A program made the translations under genes and the position numbers. A stretch of 64,000 nucleotides of DNA from Methanobacteriota archaeon (lineage in GTDB: Archaea; Thermoplasmatota; Thermoplasmata; UBA10834): the NCBI GenBank assembly GCA_020348345.1, contig CP070748.1, positions 975,851 to 1,039,850 of the forward strand, read 5' to 3'. A model generated the notes under the pieces. It was not told where the DNA came from. It did no database searches and saw nothing but the letters and a program-made list of their open reading frames with translations. Of the stretch, positions 1 to 8,621 are shown piece by piece; position 1 is the first letter of the stretch, and each line of letters opens with the position of its first letter.

Positions 1-1
1 C

Positions 2-880
2 CTGACTATGGCGGCCAAGGCATCACGAAGGGCAATGTCGTCTGTTCCTGTCGCATCGGACAAGATAACGAGATTCGCGCTCGCCTCAACGTCCGCGCCC
101 TATATCGAGAAGCTTCTATCAGGGACGGTCACGACGAACCTAGGAGTGCCCTCAAAGGCGTTCGTGTCGGATCACACGACGTCATCGAGGGCTGGAACCG
201 AGGCGATTATCACGGCGGTAGAGCACGTGAAGGCATGCCCAACGGGATGCGCCGTTGTCGCGGCCGCAGACGCCCCAAAAGCCAGCATGTGGTCCCCGCT
301 CGAGCATGGCCTTGGCGCCGGAGCGGCTGGCTTCGTCGTGTCGAACGAGAACCTCATAGCCGAGGTTGAAGGCCACTCCAGCTGTGCCTATGAGCATTTC
401 GGAGAGCGGTTCAGGCCGGATGACGACGACCTCATACATGACCTCGAGGTTCGCAAATTCGCCCAATCATCATTGATAGGGGCCACAACTGAGGCCGTGA
501 GCACTCTCATGAGCGAGATCGGGGCGAGCCCAGACAGCTATAGGAGTGTCGTCATTCAGCAGCCGGATGCGCGCGCACCTGCTGCCATCGCCAGAAAGCT
601 GGGCGCCGGCGAGGAGTTGCTTGCGAGCGGTTCGGTCGTGGCTGAGGTCGGCGACCTTGGCGCCGCATCGGTGCCTGTAGGGCTCGCGGCAGCATTGGAC
701 GCATCAAAGGTCGATGATAGGATTCTGGCCGTCAGCTACGGTTCAGGGGCTGCGAGCGATGCTATCAGCCTGAGAGTCGTTGCCGACCGAAAGAGCGCTC
801 CCAGCGTCCGGTCTGAGATAGACCGCAAGGAGTACATCGACTACATTCAATATCTTAAGCTCAAAGGAGCGATACGGTAA
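2..880 (+). CDS. thiolase-fold protein related to HMG-CoA synthase / KAS III, 5'-truncated by window edge
   Basis: The frame is open back to the window edge, so the N-terminus is missing and the ATG at position 8 is probably internal. The visible 290 residues match the C-terminal two thirds of the HMG-CoA synthase-like thiolase superfamily: a nucleophile-elbow-like segment (TSSRAGTEA), a GAGAAGF turn and a C-terminal SYGSGAASDA loop. The catalytic Cys expected in the elbow appears as Ser (about nt 185-187), the His before QPD appears as Gln, and the usual GN motif reads GD. A DUF35 gene follows after 10 nt, which is the typical partner arrangement. Family knowledge: thiolase and HMG-CoA synthase pairs in archaea are bridged by DUF35. 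Inference: a degenerate or repurposed acyl-CoA-binding subunit, not the mevalonate-pathway enzyme. Confidence 0.72.
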   Translation: MTMAAKASRRAMSSVPVASDKITRFALASTSAPYIEKLLSGTVTTNLGVPSKAFVSDHTTSSRAGTEAIITAVEHVKACPTGCAVVAAADAPKASMWSPLEHGLGAGAAGFVVSNENLIAEVEGHSSCAYEHFGERFRPDDDDLIHDLEVRKFAQSSLIGATTEAVSTLMSEIGASPDSYRSVVIQQPDARAPAAIARKLGAGEELLASGSVVAEVGDLGAASVPVGLAAALDASKVDDRILAVSYGSGAASDAISLRVVADRKSAPSVRSEIDRKEYIDYIQYLKLKGAIR

Positions 881-890
881 GGTGGTGTAG

Positions 891-1316
891 ATGGCCCATG
901 TATCCATACCAATGTACTGGCGCACGATACCCCAACGGTACAAGATGATCGGACAGAAATGCAAGAACTGCGGTTCGGTGAACTTCCCTCCGAAGGGAAT
1001 GTGCAAGTACTGCGGCGTCTCGAAGGATTTCGAATCTGTAAATCTGAGCGGCAAAGGCACCGTCCACACGTTCGTGTTGATAGGCGCCGGCGGCGCACCA
1101 CCCGAATTCGTCGAGCAGGAGAAGGCTGGAGGCTCATATCCTGTGGCGATAGTCGCGCTCGAGGAAGGCCCCAAGATAATCGGTCAGATCGCCGATGTGG
1201 ATCCGAAGCAGGTCAGCATAGGGATGAGAGTAGCTACGGAGCTCCGCAAGGTGTACAACGAAGAAGGAGTGATAAGGTACGGTTTCAAATTCGTTCCTGA
1301 TGAGGAGGATAGGTGA
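891..1316 (+). CDS. DUF35 zinc-ribbon/OB-fold acyl-CoA-binding protein
   Basis: This 141-residue protein has an N-terminal zinc ribbon (CKNCG near residue 24 and CKYCG near residue 41) followed by an OB-fold with the GKGTVHTF strand. That is the DUF35 layout, and the length is normal. DUF35 proteins bind acyl-CoA and act as a scaffold passing CoA intermediates between thiolase-fold enzymes. The start is supported by GGTGGTG just upstream of the ATG. It lies 10 nt after the thiolase-fold gene and 4 nt before the CoA-transferase pair, so the five genes 2-4365 probably form one operon. Confidence 0.88.
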   Translation: MAHVSIPMYWRTIPQRYKMIGQKCKNCGSVNFPPKGMCKYCGVSKDFESVNLSGKGTVHTFVLIGAGGAPPEFVEQEKAGGSYPVAIVALEEGPKIIGQIADVDPKQVSIGMRVATELRKVYNEEGVIRYGFKFVPDEEDR

Positions 1317-1320
1317 TGAC

Positions 1321-2238
1321 ATGAACACGGGCAAGACGATGTCGATGAAGGAGGCAATCTCGAAGTTCGTCAATGACGGAGACACGGTATACCTGGCGGG
1401 TTTCACGCACATGATACCTTTTGCGGCCGGACATGAGATCATCCGACAGGGCCGAAAGGGCCTCGTTCTGGCGAGGGCCACGCCTGACATCATCTACGAC
1501 CAAATGATTGCCGCTGGCTGTGCGAAGAAGCTGATGTTCAGCTACGCTGGAAACCCTGGTGTGGGTTCCCTCCGCTGCTTCAGACGCGCGCACGAAAAGG
1601 GCGTTCCCGCGCCTCTCGAGGTCGAGGAATACACGCATTTCGGCCTATCAGGAAGGTTGTTCGCGGGTGCGACGAACATGCCCTTCCTTCCAATGCGAAC
1701 GAACCTCGGCTCAAGCCTCCCGCCTGAGAACGAGATGATGAAGACAGTGACCGATCCATACACCGGGGACGAGGTTTCTGTGGTCCCCCCGCTCAAACCT
1801 GACGTCGCGGTAGTGCACGTTCAACGCGCGGACGCTAATGGTAACTCCCATATCTGGGGCATAATCGGCGAGCAGAAGGACACGGCTTTCGCGGCGAAAC
1901 GGGTCGTAATCAGCGCGGAGGAGATCGTGGAAGAGTCGGTGATACGATCTGATCCCAATAGGACTCTCGTGCCGGACTTCATAGTCGATGCCGTCGTGCA
2001 CGAGCCCTGGTGCGCTCACCCTTCATACGTGCAGGGCTACTATGACAGGGACAACGAGTTCTATGTCGACTGGGACAAGATCACGAAGGAGCATGAGGCG
2101 ACATTGAAGTACCTGGACGAATGGGTGTTTGGCGTCGAGGACCGAGCGCAGTACATGAAGAAGGTGCCGCAGTCGAAGATCGATTCGCTCACGCCAAAAC
2201 CGGCGTACAGTGCGCCTGTTAACTTCGGGAGCGTGTGA
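1321..2238 (+). CDS. CoA-transferase subunit A (glutaconate CoA-transferase-like)
   Basis: The 305-residue product matches the alpha subunit of class I CoA-transferases of the glutaconate/3-oxoacid type. It has an N-terminal MSMKEAISKFVNDGDTVYLAG segment, where the GDTVYLAGF loop replaces the usual Gly-rich CoA loop, and an internal VHVQRADANGNSHIWG strand typical of the family. I start it at the ATG at 1321, because GGTGA lies about 5 nt upstream, rather than at the in-frame ATG at 1300, which would overlap the DUF35 gene. The beta subunit follows after 3 nt. It should move CoA between a fatty or amino-acid-derived carboxylate and a donor acyl-CoA in the cytoplasm; the substrate cannot be read from sequence. 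Confidence 0.85.
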   Translation: MNTGKTMSMKEAISKFVNDGDTVYLAGFTHMIPFAAGHEIIRQGRKGLVLARATPDIIYDQMIAAGCAKKLMFSYAGNPGVGSLRCFRRAHEKGVPAPLEVEEYTHFGLSGRLFAGATNMPFLPMRTNLGSSLPPENEMMKTVTDPYTGDEVSVVPPLKPDVAVVHVQRADANGNSHIWGIIGEQKDTAFAAKRVVISAEEIVEESVIRSDPNRTLVPDFIVDAVVHEPWCAHPSYVQGYYDRDNEFYVDWDKITKEHEATLKYLDEWVFGVEDRAQYMKKVPQSKIDSLTPKPAYSAPVNFGSV

Positions 2239-2241
2239 GCA

Positions 2242-3003
2242 ATGTCGGATGTCAGTACCACTGAGCTCATGGTGATCGTAGCCGCTCGAGAGCTGAACGA
2301 CGGCGAGTCCGTCCTTGTGGGGGTAGGTGTGCCGAACCTCGCTGCGAATCTAGCGAAGAGATTGCATGCGCCCGGGCTCCTGATGGTGTATGAGTCTGGG
2401 ACGGTCGGATCAAACCCGAGCCGAATGCCTCTGTCAATCGGCGACCCATGCCTTGTGAGCGGTGCCAAGAGCGTATGCTCGATGTACGAGCAGTTCGCAT
2501 ACTATCTCCAGGGCGGGAGGATCGATGTCGGCTTCCTTGGCGGTGCCCAGATAGACAAATATGGCAACATCAACTCGACGGTCATAGGCAGTTACAAGAC
2601 GCCCAAGGTTCGACTTCCAGGAAGCGGGGGAGCGTGTGATATTGCCTCGAACGTGAAGAGGATCATCGTCATCACGCCGCATGAGAAGCGAAGATTCGTC
2701 GAGAAGGTCGACTTCCTTACAAGTCCGGGATTCATAGACGGCAAGGAAGGCTGGAAGAAGCTCAAGCTTCAAGGGGGAGGGCCGTACGCGGTGATCACAA
2801 GCCTGTGCACCTTCAAGTTCGATGACGCTACCGGCGAGATGACAGTCGTTGCATTGCATGAGGGCGTGACCCTCGAGCAGGTTCAGGAGAACACCCCTTG
2901 GGAGGTGAAGGTCGCAGCCGAGCTTGGAAGGACGCCTCCTCCCACACAGGAAGAGATAGAAACACTGAGGGCTCTTGACCCGGACAAGATATACCTAAGG
3001 TGA
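2242..3003 (+). CDS. CoA-transferase subunit B, catalytic
   Basis: The 253-residue beta subunit completes the heterodimeric CoA-transferase. The catalytic glutamate that forms the enzyme-CoA thioester is visible as E51 in the context VYESGTVG. The downstream GGAQIDKYGNINST and LPGSGGACDIAS motifs are hallmarks of the family. It begins 3 nt after the alpha-subunit stop and is followed 6 nt later by an aminotransferase gene, which suggests translational coupling. Inference from context: it activates a keto- or hydroxy-acid produced by the aminotransferase, or releases energy from an acyl-CoA during amino-acid breakdown. Confidence 0.87.
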   Translation: MSDVSTTELMVIVAARELNDGESVLVGVGVPNLAANLAKRLHAPGLLMVYESGTVGSNPSRMPLSIGDPCLVSGAKSVCSMYEQFAYYLQGGRIDVGFLGGAQIDKYGNINSTVIGSYKTPKVRLPGSGGACDIASNVKRIIVITPHEKRRFVEKVDFLTSPGFIDGKEGWKKLKLQGGGPYAVITSLCTFKFDDATGEMTVVALHEGVTLEQVQENTPWEVKVAAELGRTPPPTQEEIETLRALDPDKIYLR

Positions 3004-3009
3004 GAGCGC

Positions 3010-4365
3010 ATGTCTTCTGATTTCGACCCTGTCGCCGAGTATACAGACAAGACGAAGAAGAGCGCCGAATGGTTCGCGAGGTCCCGAGAGCACCTTCCCG
3101 GCGGCGTGACGGGCAACGTGAAGTTCTATCCGCCGTATCCGGTATACGCCAAGCGCGCCAAGGGATCGCATCTGTGGGATCTCGACGACAATGAGTATAT
3201 CGATTACATGCTCTGCTTCGGACCTCTCATTCTGGGTCACGGGCATCCGCGCGTGTTGCAGGCTGTACACGACCAGCTGGAGCGGGATGGAACGACGATA
3301 TTCGGCCCCCCACACGAGCTCGAGACGATCATGGCTGAAAGGCTCAACCGCATCTTCCCCTGTGCGGAGAGGGTGAGGTTTACGAACTCGGGGCTGGAAG
3401 CTACATTGCATGCGCTGAGGATCTGCCGAGGATTCAGCAGGCGGAACAGGATCGCCAAGTTCGAGGGGCACTACCACGGGTGCTACGATGAGGCTCTGGT
3501 GAGCCTCACACCGTCGGAGGACACTGCAGGACCCTATGCTGCTCCTCAGCCCGTGGCGTGCTCACTTGGCACTTCCGAGTATACCCTTCAGAGCGTGCAG
3601 GTTCTGCCGTTCAACGATACGGAAGACACCGTGAGACTCTTGAAGGCTCACAGGCACGACCTCGCGGCGGTTATAATGGAGCCGATTCAACGCGGCTTCA
3701 TCGAGTCAGAGCTAGACTTCCTGAAGACCGTCAGGGAGACGACGGAGGAGCTGGACATGATACTGGTCTTCGACGAGGTCATGTCCGGATTCAGGGCAGA
3801 CCGGCTTGGAGGTGCACAGACCATGTATGGCGTAACGCCTGACATCATGTGCCTGGGCAAGATCATCGGAGGAGGCTTCCCCTCGGGTGCGTTCCTGGGT
3901 CGCGAGGATATCATGGATGTGGTCAACCCCGTTACCCGCGGGAAGGAAAACAGGGTGTTCCACGGAGGCACGTTCAATGGCCATCCGACAGTCCTTGCAG
4001 CGGGCATGGCAACGCTGGACGTCCTCGAGGAGCCGGACACATATTCCTATCTCAACAGGATAACTGGCAAGCTTAGGACCGGCCTGAACGATCTGTTCAA
4101 GAGACTTGGATTCGAGGCGATAGCGGTCGGACCTGGGTCGACCTTCAATGTCATATTCGCGGACGAGTGCGCTCGCAGCTACCGAGATTGCATGCATTTT
4201 GACGCGAGTCTCAGAAGACAATTCGACTATGGCATGCTCTCGCGCGGGATGCATTTCCATCCCGACAAGCCTCTTTACACGTGTACGGAACACACGGACG
4301 AGGACGTTGAGAGCACCCTGACCGTTGCGGAAGAGGTCCTCAAGAAGATGAGGAGTTCGGAGTAG
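3010..4365 (+). CDS. class III PLP aminotransferase, glutamate-1-semialdehyde aminomutase-like
   Basis: The 451 residues follow the class III aminotransferase plan: PGGV near the N-terminus, phosphate-binding TNSGLEATLHALR, GHYHGCYDE, the cofactor aspartate in VFDEVMSGFR, and the Schiff-base lysine K284 in LGKIIGGGFPSGAF. The closest family by motif is glutamate-1-semialdehyde 2,1-aminomutase. Known beta-amino-acid transaminases also fall in this group. Its place behind a DUF35/thiolase-fold/CoA-transferase set, rather than among heme genes, argues for a catabolic transaminase. It is last in the operon and is followed by a 228-nt gap without a gene. Confidence 0.82.
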   Translation: MSSDFDPVAEYTDKTKKSAEWFARSREHLPGGVTGNVKFYPPYPVYAKRAKGSHLWDLDDNEYIDYMLCFGPLILGHGHPRVLQAVHDQLERDGTTIFGPPHELETIMAERLNRIFPCAERVRFTNSGLEATLHALRICRGFSRRNRIAKFEGHYHGCYDEALVSLTPSEDTAGPYAAPQPVACSLGTSEYTLQSVQVLPFNDTEDTVRLLKAHRHDLAAVIMEPIQRGFIESELDFLKTVRETTEELDMILVFDEVMSGFRADRLGGAQTMYGVTPDIMCLGKIIGGGFPSGAFLGREDIMDVVNPVTRGKENRVFHGGTFNGHPTVLAAGMATLDVLEEPDTYSYLNRITGKLRTGLNDLFKRLGFEAIAVGPGSTFNVIFADECARSYRDCMHFDASLRRQFDYGMLSRGMHFHPDKPLYTCTEHTDEDVESTLTVAEEVLKKMRSSE

Positions 4366-4544
4366 CCGGTCTCGTTCAGGGCAGGCTCGAACAGGCGAGC
4401 GGAAGCGTCTGCTATTACTGGTCGTCTCACGATTGCGGCGTGGCCTCGCAGGCGTCAGTTGAGGACAAAGCCATCTATGCTGCTTTGGCACATCACGAAT
4501 CCAGCCAAAACGTGAGTAGAAATTCAAAGCCAGGTTTGAGAAAC

Positions 4545-4553
4545 GTTATATAG
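4545..4553 (+). promoter_or_regulatory. TATA-box promoter of the D-aminoacylase gene
   Basis: The sequence GTTATATAG lies about 45 nt before the ATG at 4594. Transcription would start near 4575, giving a leader of under 20 nt that ends in GGAG right before the start codon. Confidence 0.6.
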
Positions 4554-4593
4554 TCCGGACAGAATCCGTCGACGGTCAATATTATCACTGGAG

Positions 4594-6222
4594 ATGAGCA
4601 CATTGGCTGGCTATGACACGGTTCTGATATCCGGCGGCATGCTGGTCGATGGCACTGCCTCGCAAGCCGTTCGAATGGATGTCGCGATAGAGGGTGACAG
4701 GATTGAAAGCTTGCGCCCTCGAATCGAATCATCCGCCGCCTTCGAGGTTGATGCTTCCGGATGCATCGTATGCCCAGGATTCATAGACATACACACCCAC
4801 TCAGACTTCGGCCTGCTTAGTTGGCCGCAAGCCGACAACAAAGTGCGACAGGGCGTCACGACGGAGGTTGTGGGTAACTGCGGAGGATCAGCCGCGCCAG
4901 CATTGGGAGATAGCAGAACCTTCATCGAGGACATGGCGAAGATGTATGATGTGACCGTCGACTGGGTCAGATTTGATGAGTATCTGTCAAGAATGAGAAA
5001 GGCAAGGACTTCCGTGAACGTGGCCTCTCTCGTCGGTGCAGAGACCGTGAGAACTGCGGTTCTTGGCACAAGAAACGTGCAGCCCAGCAGAGAGGAGCTG
5101 GCTCTGATGAGGGATCTTGTGGTCGAAGCCATGGAGGCAGGGGCATACGGACTTTCTTCGGGCCTTATCTATGCTCCAGGATGCTATGCATCCACTGAAG
5201 AACTGTCTAACCTGGCCGAGGCTGCAGGCCAGTATGGAGGAATCTACACAAGTCATATCAGGGGCGAAGGGCGAACGCTGTTGAAGGCGATAGGCGAAGC
5301 CATACAGATAGGAAGGGATGCAGGCGTGAAGGTTCAGATATCCCATCACAAAGCGGTTGGGCAGCGGAACTGGGGTCTGGTGAAGGATTCGCTCGCGATG
5401 ATGCGGGATGCCCGCAGCGAAGGAGTTGATGTGGCGTTCGACGTCTACCCCTACACCGCATCTTGCACGAACCTGTATGCGATTCTCCCTCCGTGGGTTC
5501 AAGACGGAGGTAGAGAAGCGATAATGGATCGCCTCCGTGAAGACGATGTTCGCAATCGAATAAAGATGGATTTCGCTAACGCGGATACCGAATGGGAGAA
5601 CACCATCGCTGAGGATGGCTGGGAGACCATCGAGGTTAGCGGCTTCAGGATGTCCGGGAACAAGAATCTCGAGCACAAACGCATGGACGAGATCGGCAGG
5701 CTTCGAGGCGTGGATCCTGCGGACGCCGCCTTCGACCTCATACTAGAGGAGGGTTTCGACCTGGTGGCGGTCTTTCACGAGATCAGCGGCGATGACGTTG
5801 CATGTGTGGTTTCCCATCCATTGGCGATCATAGCCTCCGATGGTGAGGTCTCCCCGCCATCTAACCCAATCTGTGGAACCGCAGCCCATCCGAGAGCGTT
5901 TGGCACCTTCCCAAGGGCGATACGAGAATATGCGCTTGACGGAGGCGTTGTCTCGTTAGAGGAGATGATCAGAAAGATGACTTCGGCGCCAGCAGAGCGG
6001 ATGGGGCTGGCCGACCGCGGCAGAGTGGCGGTCGGGATGAAGGCCGACATCGTTGTCTTCGACCCAATGGAAATAAAGGATTTGGCCACGTTCGAACACG
6101 TCGACAAGCATCCAAAAGGCATCTCACATGTCATCGTGAACGGCACGCCCACGATTCGGAACTGTGAGCACACCGGTGAGCGCGCCGGTGAGGTACTGAG
6201 GAAGAACGCGTCGACATCGTGA
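4594..6222 (+). CDS. N-acyl-D-amino-acid deacylase (amidohydrolase superfamily)
   Basis: The 542-residue protein has the D-aminoacylase arrangement: a small beta-sandwich start (DTVLISGGMLVDG), metal ligands H67 and H69 in IDIHTHSD, the bridging C96 in VGNCGG, H221 in TSHIRGEG, H251 in ISHHK, and D416 in ASDGE near the C-terminal end of the barrel. The first three numbers coincide with those I recall for the Alcaligenes enzyme. The C-terminus has the usual VGMKADIVVFDP beta-sandwich return. It hydrolyses N-acyl-D-amino acids, or related N-acyl or dipeptide substrates, in the cytoplasm. Its own promoter separates it from the CoA-transferase operon, and it faces the M20 peptidase gene 16 nt away. 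Confidence 0.87.
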   Translation: MSTLAGYDTVLISGGMLVDGTASQAVRMDVAIEGDRIESLRPRIESSAAFEVDASGCIVCPGFIDIHTHSDFGLLSWPQADNKVRQGVTTEVVGNCGGSAAPALGDSRTFIEDMAKMYDVTVDWVRFDEYLSRMRKARTSVNVASLVGAETVRTAVLGTRNVQPSREELALMRDLVVEAMEAGAYGLSSGLIYAPGCYASTEELSNLAEAAGQYGGIYTSHIRGEGRTLLKAIGEAIQIGRDAGVKVQISHHKAVGQRNWGLVKDSLAMMRDARSEGVDVAFDVYPYTASCTNLYAILPPWVQDGGREAIMDRLREDDVRNRIKMDFANADTEWENTIAEDGWETIEVSGFRMSGNKNLEHKRMDEIGRLRGVDPADAAFDLILEEGFDLVAVFHEISGDDVACVVSHPLAIIASDGEVSPPSNPICGTAAHPRAFGTFPRAIREYALDGGVVSLEEMIRKMTSAPAERMGLADRGRVAVGMKADIVVFDPMEIKDLATFEHVDKHPKGISHVIVNGTPTIRNCEHTGERAGEVLRKNASTS

Positions 6223-6238
6223 GAACTGAGATATCGCG

Positions 6239-7453
6239 TTATTCGGCTCGGCAGGTGGCCATCGCGGCCGAGGCATAGACCTTCGCACAGGTAATGAGAT
6301 CGTTTGTCTTCACGTATTCGTTGCGCGCGTGAGCGCCTGCGCCCCCCGGCCCGAACACGACGGCAGGCGTCTTCGCGAAGTGAGTCAGGAGCGCGGCATC
6401 TGTCCATCCCCAGAATGTCGTGATCTTCGCCTTTCTTCCAGTGTTCGCCTTAACGGCTTCGTCAAGCGTTCTAACCAGACGGCTGGACTTCCTGACAACG
6501 TTCGGGACGTGCGTCATGGTCTTCATGTTCGCCATATCCCTCCTCAGCTCGGCCCTGAACTCTGGGTGGTCATCTCTGACGCTGTCGAACACATCATAGA
6601 TCTCCTGGAACACCTGCTCGAGCGATTCTTCAGGGATCCATCTCCGATCTATGCGAACGATGCATTCATCAGCCACAGAGCTGGGCTGTTGTCCCCCAGT
6701 GACGACGCCGAGATTGAGAGTGGGCGGAAGGGTGTGCCTGCTACTGCGCGATGCGAGCTTCGGCAGAAGCTCGTCCTCCACCTTGTTGATGAATCTTGCG
6801 GCCATGGATATGGCATTCACTCCCTTGTCCGCCTGGCCTCCGTGTGCAGCCTTGCCTCTAACATGGACCTCGAGCCACTCCAGCCCTCTGTGCGACGGCT
6901 GTATCTCGAGGCCTGTGGGCTCACCGACAATAGCGAAATCCGTCTTAGGTCCTTTGAGAACGATGTCTTCTGTGCCTTCGCTCTTGCCCTCTTCACCCAC
7001 GACTGCAGCGAAAACAAGGTCGGCCTGAAGAGGCACTCTTGCCCTCTCCATGGCGACAGTGGCGATGGCCATGGCACCAAGTCCTCCCTTCATATCGAGC
7101 GCTCCCCTCCCGTAGAGCTTGCCCGAGGAGATGCGCGGCTTGAAGGCTCTGACGTCCTTGGCATGGGGAGGAACTGTGTCTGTGTGCCCGTTCAACATCA
7201 GGCTCCTGCCTCTTCCCGTGGTTCCCTTGATTACTGCCACCACGTTGGATCGGTTCTTCTCAACCTTCCTGAGCCTGGAACGGACGCCCTCATCGACAAG
7301 GAACTCGTTGAGTAGTTCAGCAACCTCCTTCTCTCTCGTCGGAGTCTCACAGTGGCTGGGCGTAGATACGAGGCGCTTCACCAGGGACTCGACCTCGCTC
7401 TTCTTTATCTGCTTGTTAACCTTCTCGGCGACATTCTTCGTCTTTCTGGCCAT
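6239..7453 (-). CDS. M20 family metallopeptidase (ArgE/DapE/CPG2 type)
   Basis: The product (404 residues from the chosen ATG at 7453) carries the two-zinc site of M20 enzymes: GHTDTVP, GRGALDMKGG, GEEGKSEG, VGEPTG and the C-terminal GAHARNEY, with the small dimerisation domain between them. The ATG at 7453 is preferred because GAGGTGGGAG precedes it; an ORF reaching 7504 adds an unsupported Gly-His-rich tail. Members remove acyl groups from amino acids or cleave small peptides. It lies 73 nt downstream of the DmpA-type peptidase gene on the same strand and shares the peptide theme of this region. It could be an acetylornithine or succinyl-diaminopimelate deacylase, but nothing nearby supports arginine or lysine synthesis. 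Confidence 0.83.
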   Translation of the reverse strand: MARKTKNVAEKVNKQIKKSEVESLVKRLVSTPSHCETPTREKEVAELLNEFLVDEGVRSRLRKVEKNRSNVVAVIKGTTGRGRSLMLNGHTDTVPPHAKDVRAFKPRISSGKLYGRGALDMKGGLGAMAIATVAMERARVPLQADLVFAAVVGEEGKSEGTEDIVLKGPKTDFAIVGEPTGLEIQPSHRGLEWLEVHVRGKAAHGGQADKGVNAISMAARFINKVEDELLPKLASRSSRHTLPPTLNLGVVTGGQQPSSVADECIVRIDRRWIPEESLEQVFQEIYDVFDSVRDDHPEFRAELRRDMANMKTMTHVPNVVRKSSRLVRTLDEAVKANTGRKAKITTFWGWTDAALLTHFAKTPAVVFGPGGAGAHARNEYVKTNDLITCAKVYASAAMATCRAE

Positions 7454-7526
7454 CTCCCACCTCATCCTTGCCGCTGTTTCGCCGGGCTTATGGCCGCCAT
7501 GCATGAAAAAAGTATCCTCATACGAA

Positions 7527-8621
7527 TCAGGATAGCCGCCCGTGGGTCTTCAGCAGCTCGAGAGTGTCATCCAGGGGCAACGCAGGAGCCACGTGATCGT
7601 CCCTGCCAGTTTCCGTATCCGCTTTGAAAAGCGAGTTGATCACCGCTTCGGCCGTTGCATCCACAGTGCCCCTGAACAGGGGGTTGATTTCACGATCCAC
7701 TAACAGTCTTTCAGTGATGATGTGCCCTTCAGTCTGGTACTTGTCATGGATGTTCGCCGTCGTGAAGGCGAGCATGATGTCCCCGCTTCCGTTGCCCGCA
7801 CAGGACCCGGTCATTCCCAGTCCCATCCCTGCTCTCTTTGCCAGGCGCTTCAGCTGTCGTGCGTCGAGAGGAGCGTCGGTGGCTATGATTGTGACGATAG
7901 AGCTGCTGTCGGTTCTCGTTACGCCTGGGGCCTCGACCAGTCGTCCCACGGGCACGCCGTCAATCAACAAGTCCTGTCTGTCGCCGTGATTCGAGAGGAC
8001 GAGGACTCCAATGACGTATTCATCGCCCTTTACGCTCACCAATCTCGATGATGTCCCTATTCCGCCCTTGAAGTCGTGGCAGATCATTCCGGTTCCAGCG
8101 CCCACCGAACCTTCCTCGACGGAAACGGTCGCGTTCGATATCGCCCGGGAGACGTGCTCAGGTCTGACGTGAAGCCCTCTCGAATCGTTGAGGTGTGAGT
8201 CGTCGCATTCCGACACCACGGGTATGATTGTTTCCTCATCGACTCCTGCGAGCGGGTTTCCCTCCATAATATGCCCAATCAATCCCTCAGCGACCGCAGG
8301 GACAGAGATGGTGCTGGTCAGGCCAATCGGTGAGTCTATGGCGCCGAATTCCTCAATCTGCAGTGCTCCCATGAGAGCGCCGCAACCATTGAGCGCGTCG
8401 TACATCCCCTTCACGGGTCTGCGGTAGATGTCGCCTTCATGCGGCAACACCACGGTTACGCCTGTTCTGACTGGCCCCTCACCGACAACCAGTTTGCCTT
8501 CGCCCTTGCGCAACGTGCAATGCCCGACTTTAACGCCCGCTACGTCCGAGATGGAATTCCTTCGGCCCGGAGGCAGCGTTCCAATACGGACGCCCGCGTC
8601 TCTCGCGCGCGGCCGGCTCAA
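7527..8621 (-). CDS. P1-family aminopeptidase (DmpA / beta-peptidyl aminopeptidase-like)
   Basis: The 364 residues match the self-processing DmpA family: SISDVAGVKVGH near the N-terminus, GAGTGMICHDFKGG, and the autoproteolysis and nucleophile site GGIGTSSR, where cleavage before a Thr/Ser residue yields the active N-terminal nucleophile. The C-terminal SGDIMLAF is also conserved. The start appears to be TTG at 8621, overlapping the stop of the upstream ATPase gene by 4 nt (TTGA) with AGGTGG about 8 nt upstream, so translation is probably coupled to the importer ATPase. Family members remove N-terminal amino acids from peptides, and some are specific for beta-amino acids or D-amino-acid amides. 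Confidence 0.85.
   Translation of the reverse strand: MSRPRARDAGVRIGTLPPGRRNSISDVAGVKVGHCTLRKGEGKLVVGEGPVRTGVTVVLPHEGDIYRRPVKGMYDALNGCGALMGALQIEEFGAIDSPIGLTSTISVPAVAEGLIGHIMEGNPLAGVDEETIIPVVSECDDSHLNDSRGLHVRPEHVSRAISNATVSVEEGSVGAGTGMICHDFKGGIGTSSRLVSVKGDEYVIGVLVLSNHGDRQDLLIDGVPVGRLVEAPGVTRTDSSSIVTIIATDAPLDARQLKRLAKRAGMGLGMTGSCAGNGSGDIMLAFTTANIHDKYQTEGHIITERLLVDREINPLFRGTVDATAEAVINSLFKADTETGRDDHVAPALPLDDTLELLKTHGRLS

Noticed and set aside
3712-4527. Minus-strand frame of 271 codons across the aminotransferase end
   Set aside because: Antisense shadow of a gene with clear PLP motifs; the extra part beyond 4365 has no features.
6329-7315. Long plus-strand frame of 328 codons
   Set aside because: Antisense shadow of the M20 peptidase gene, which has all catalytic motifs; the shadow has none.
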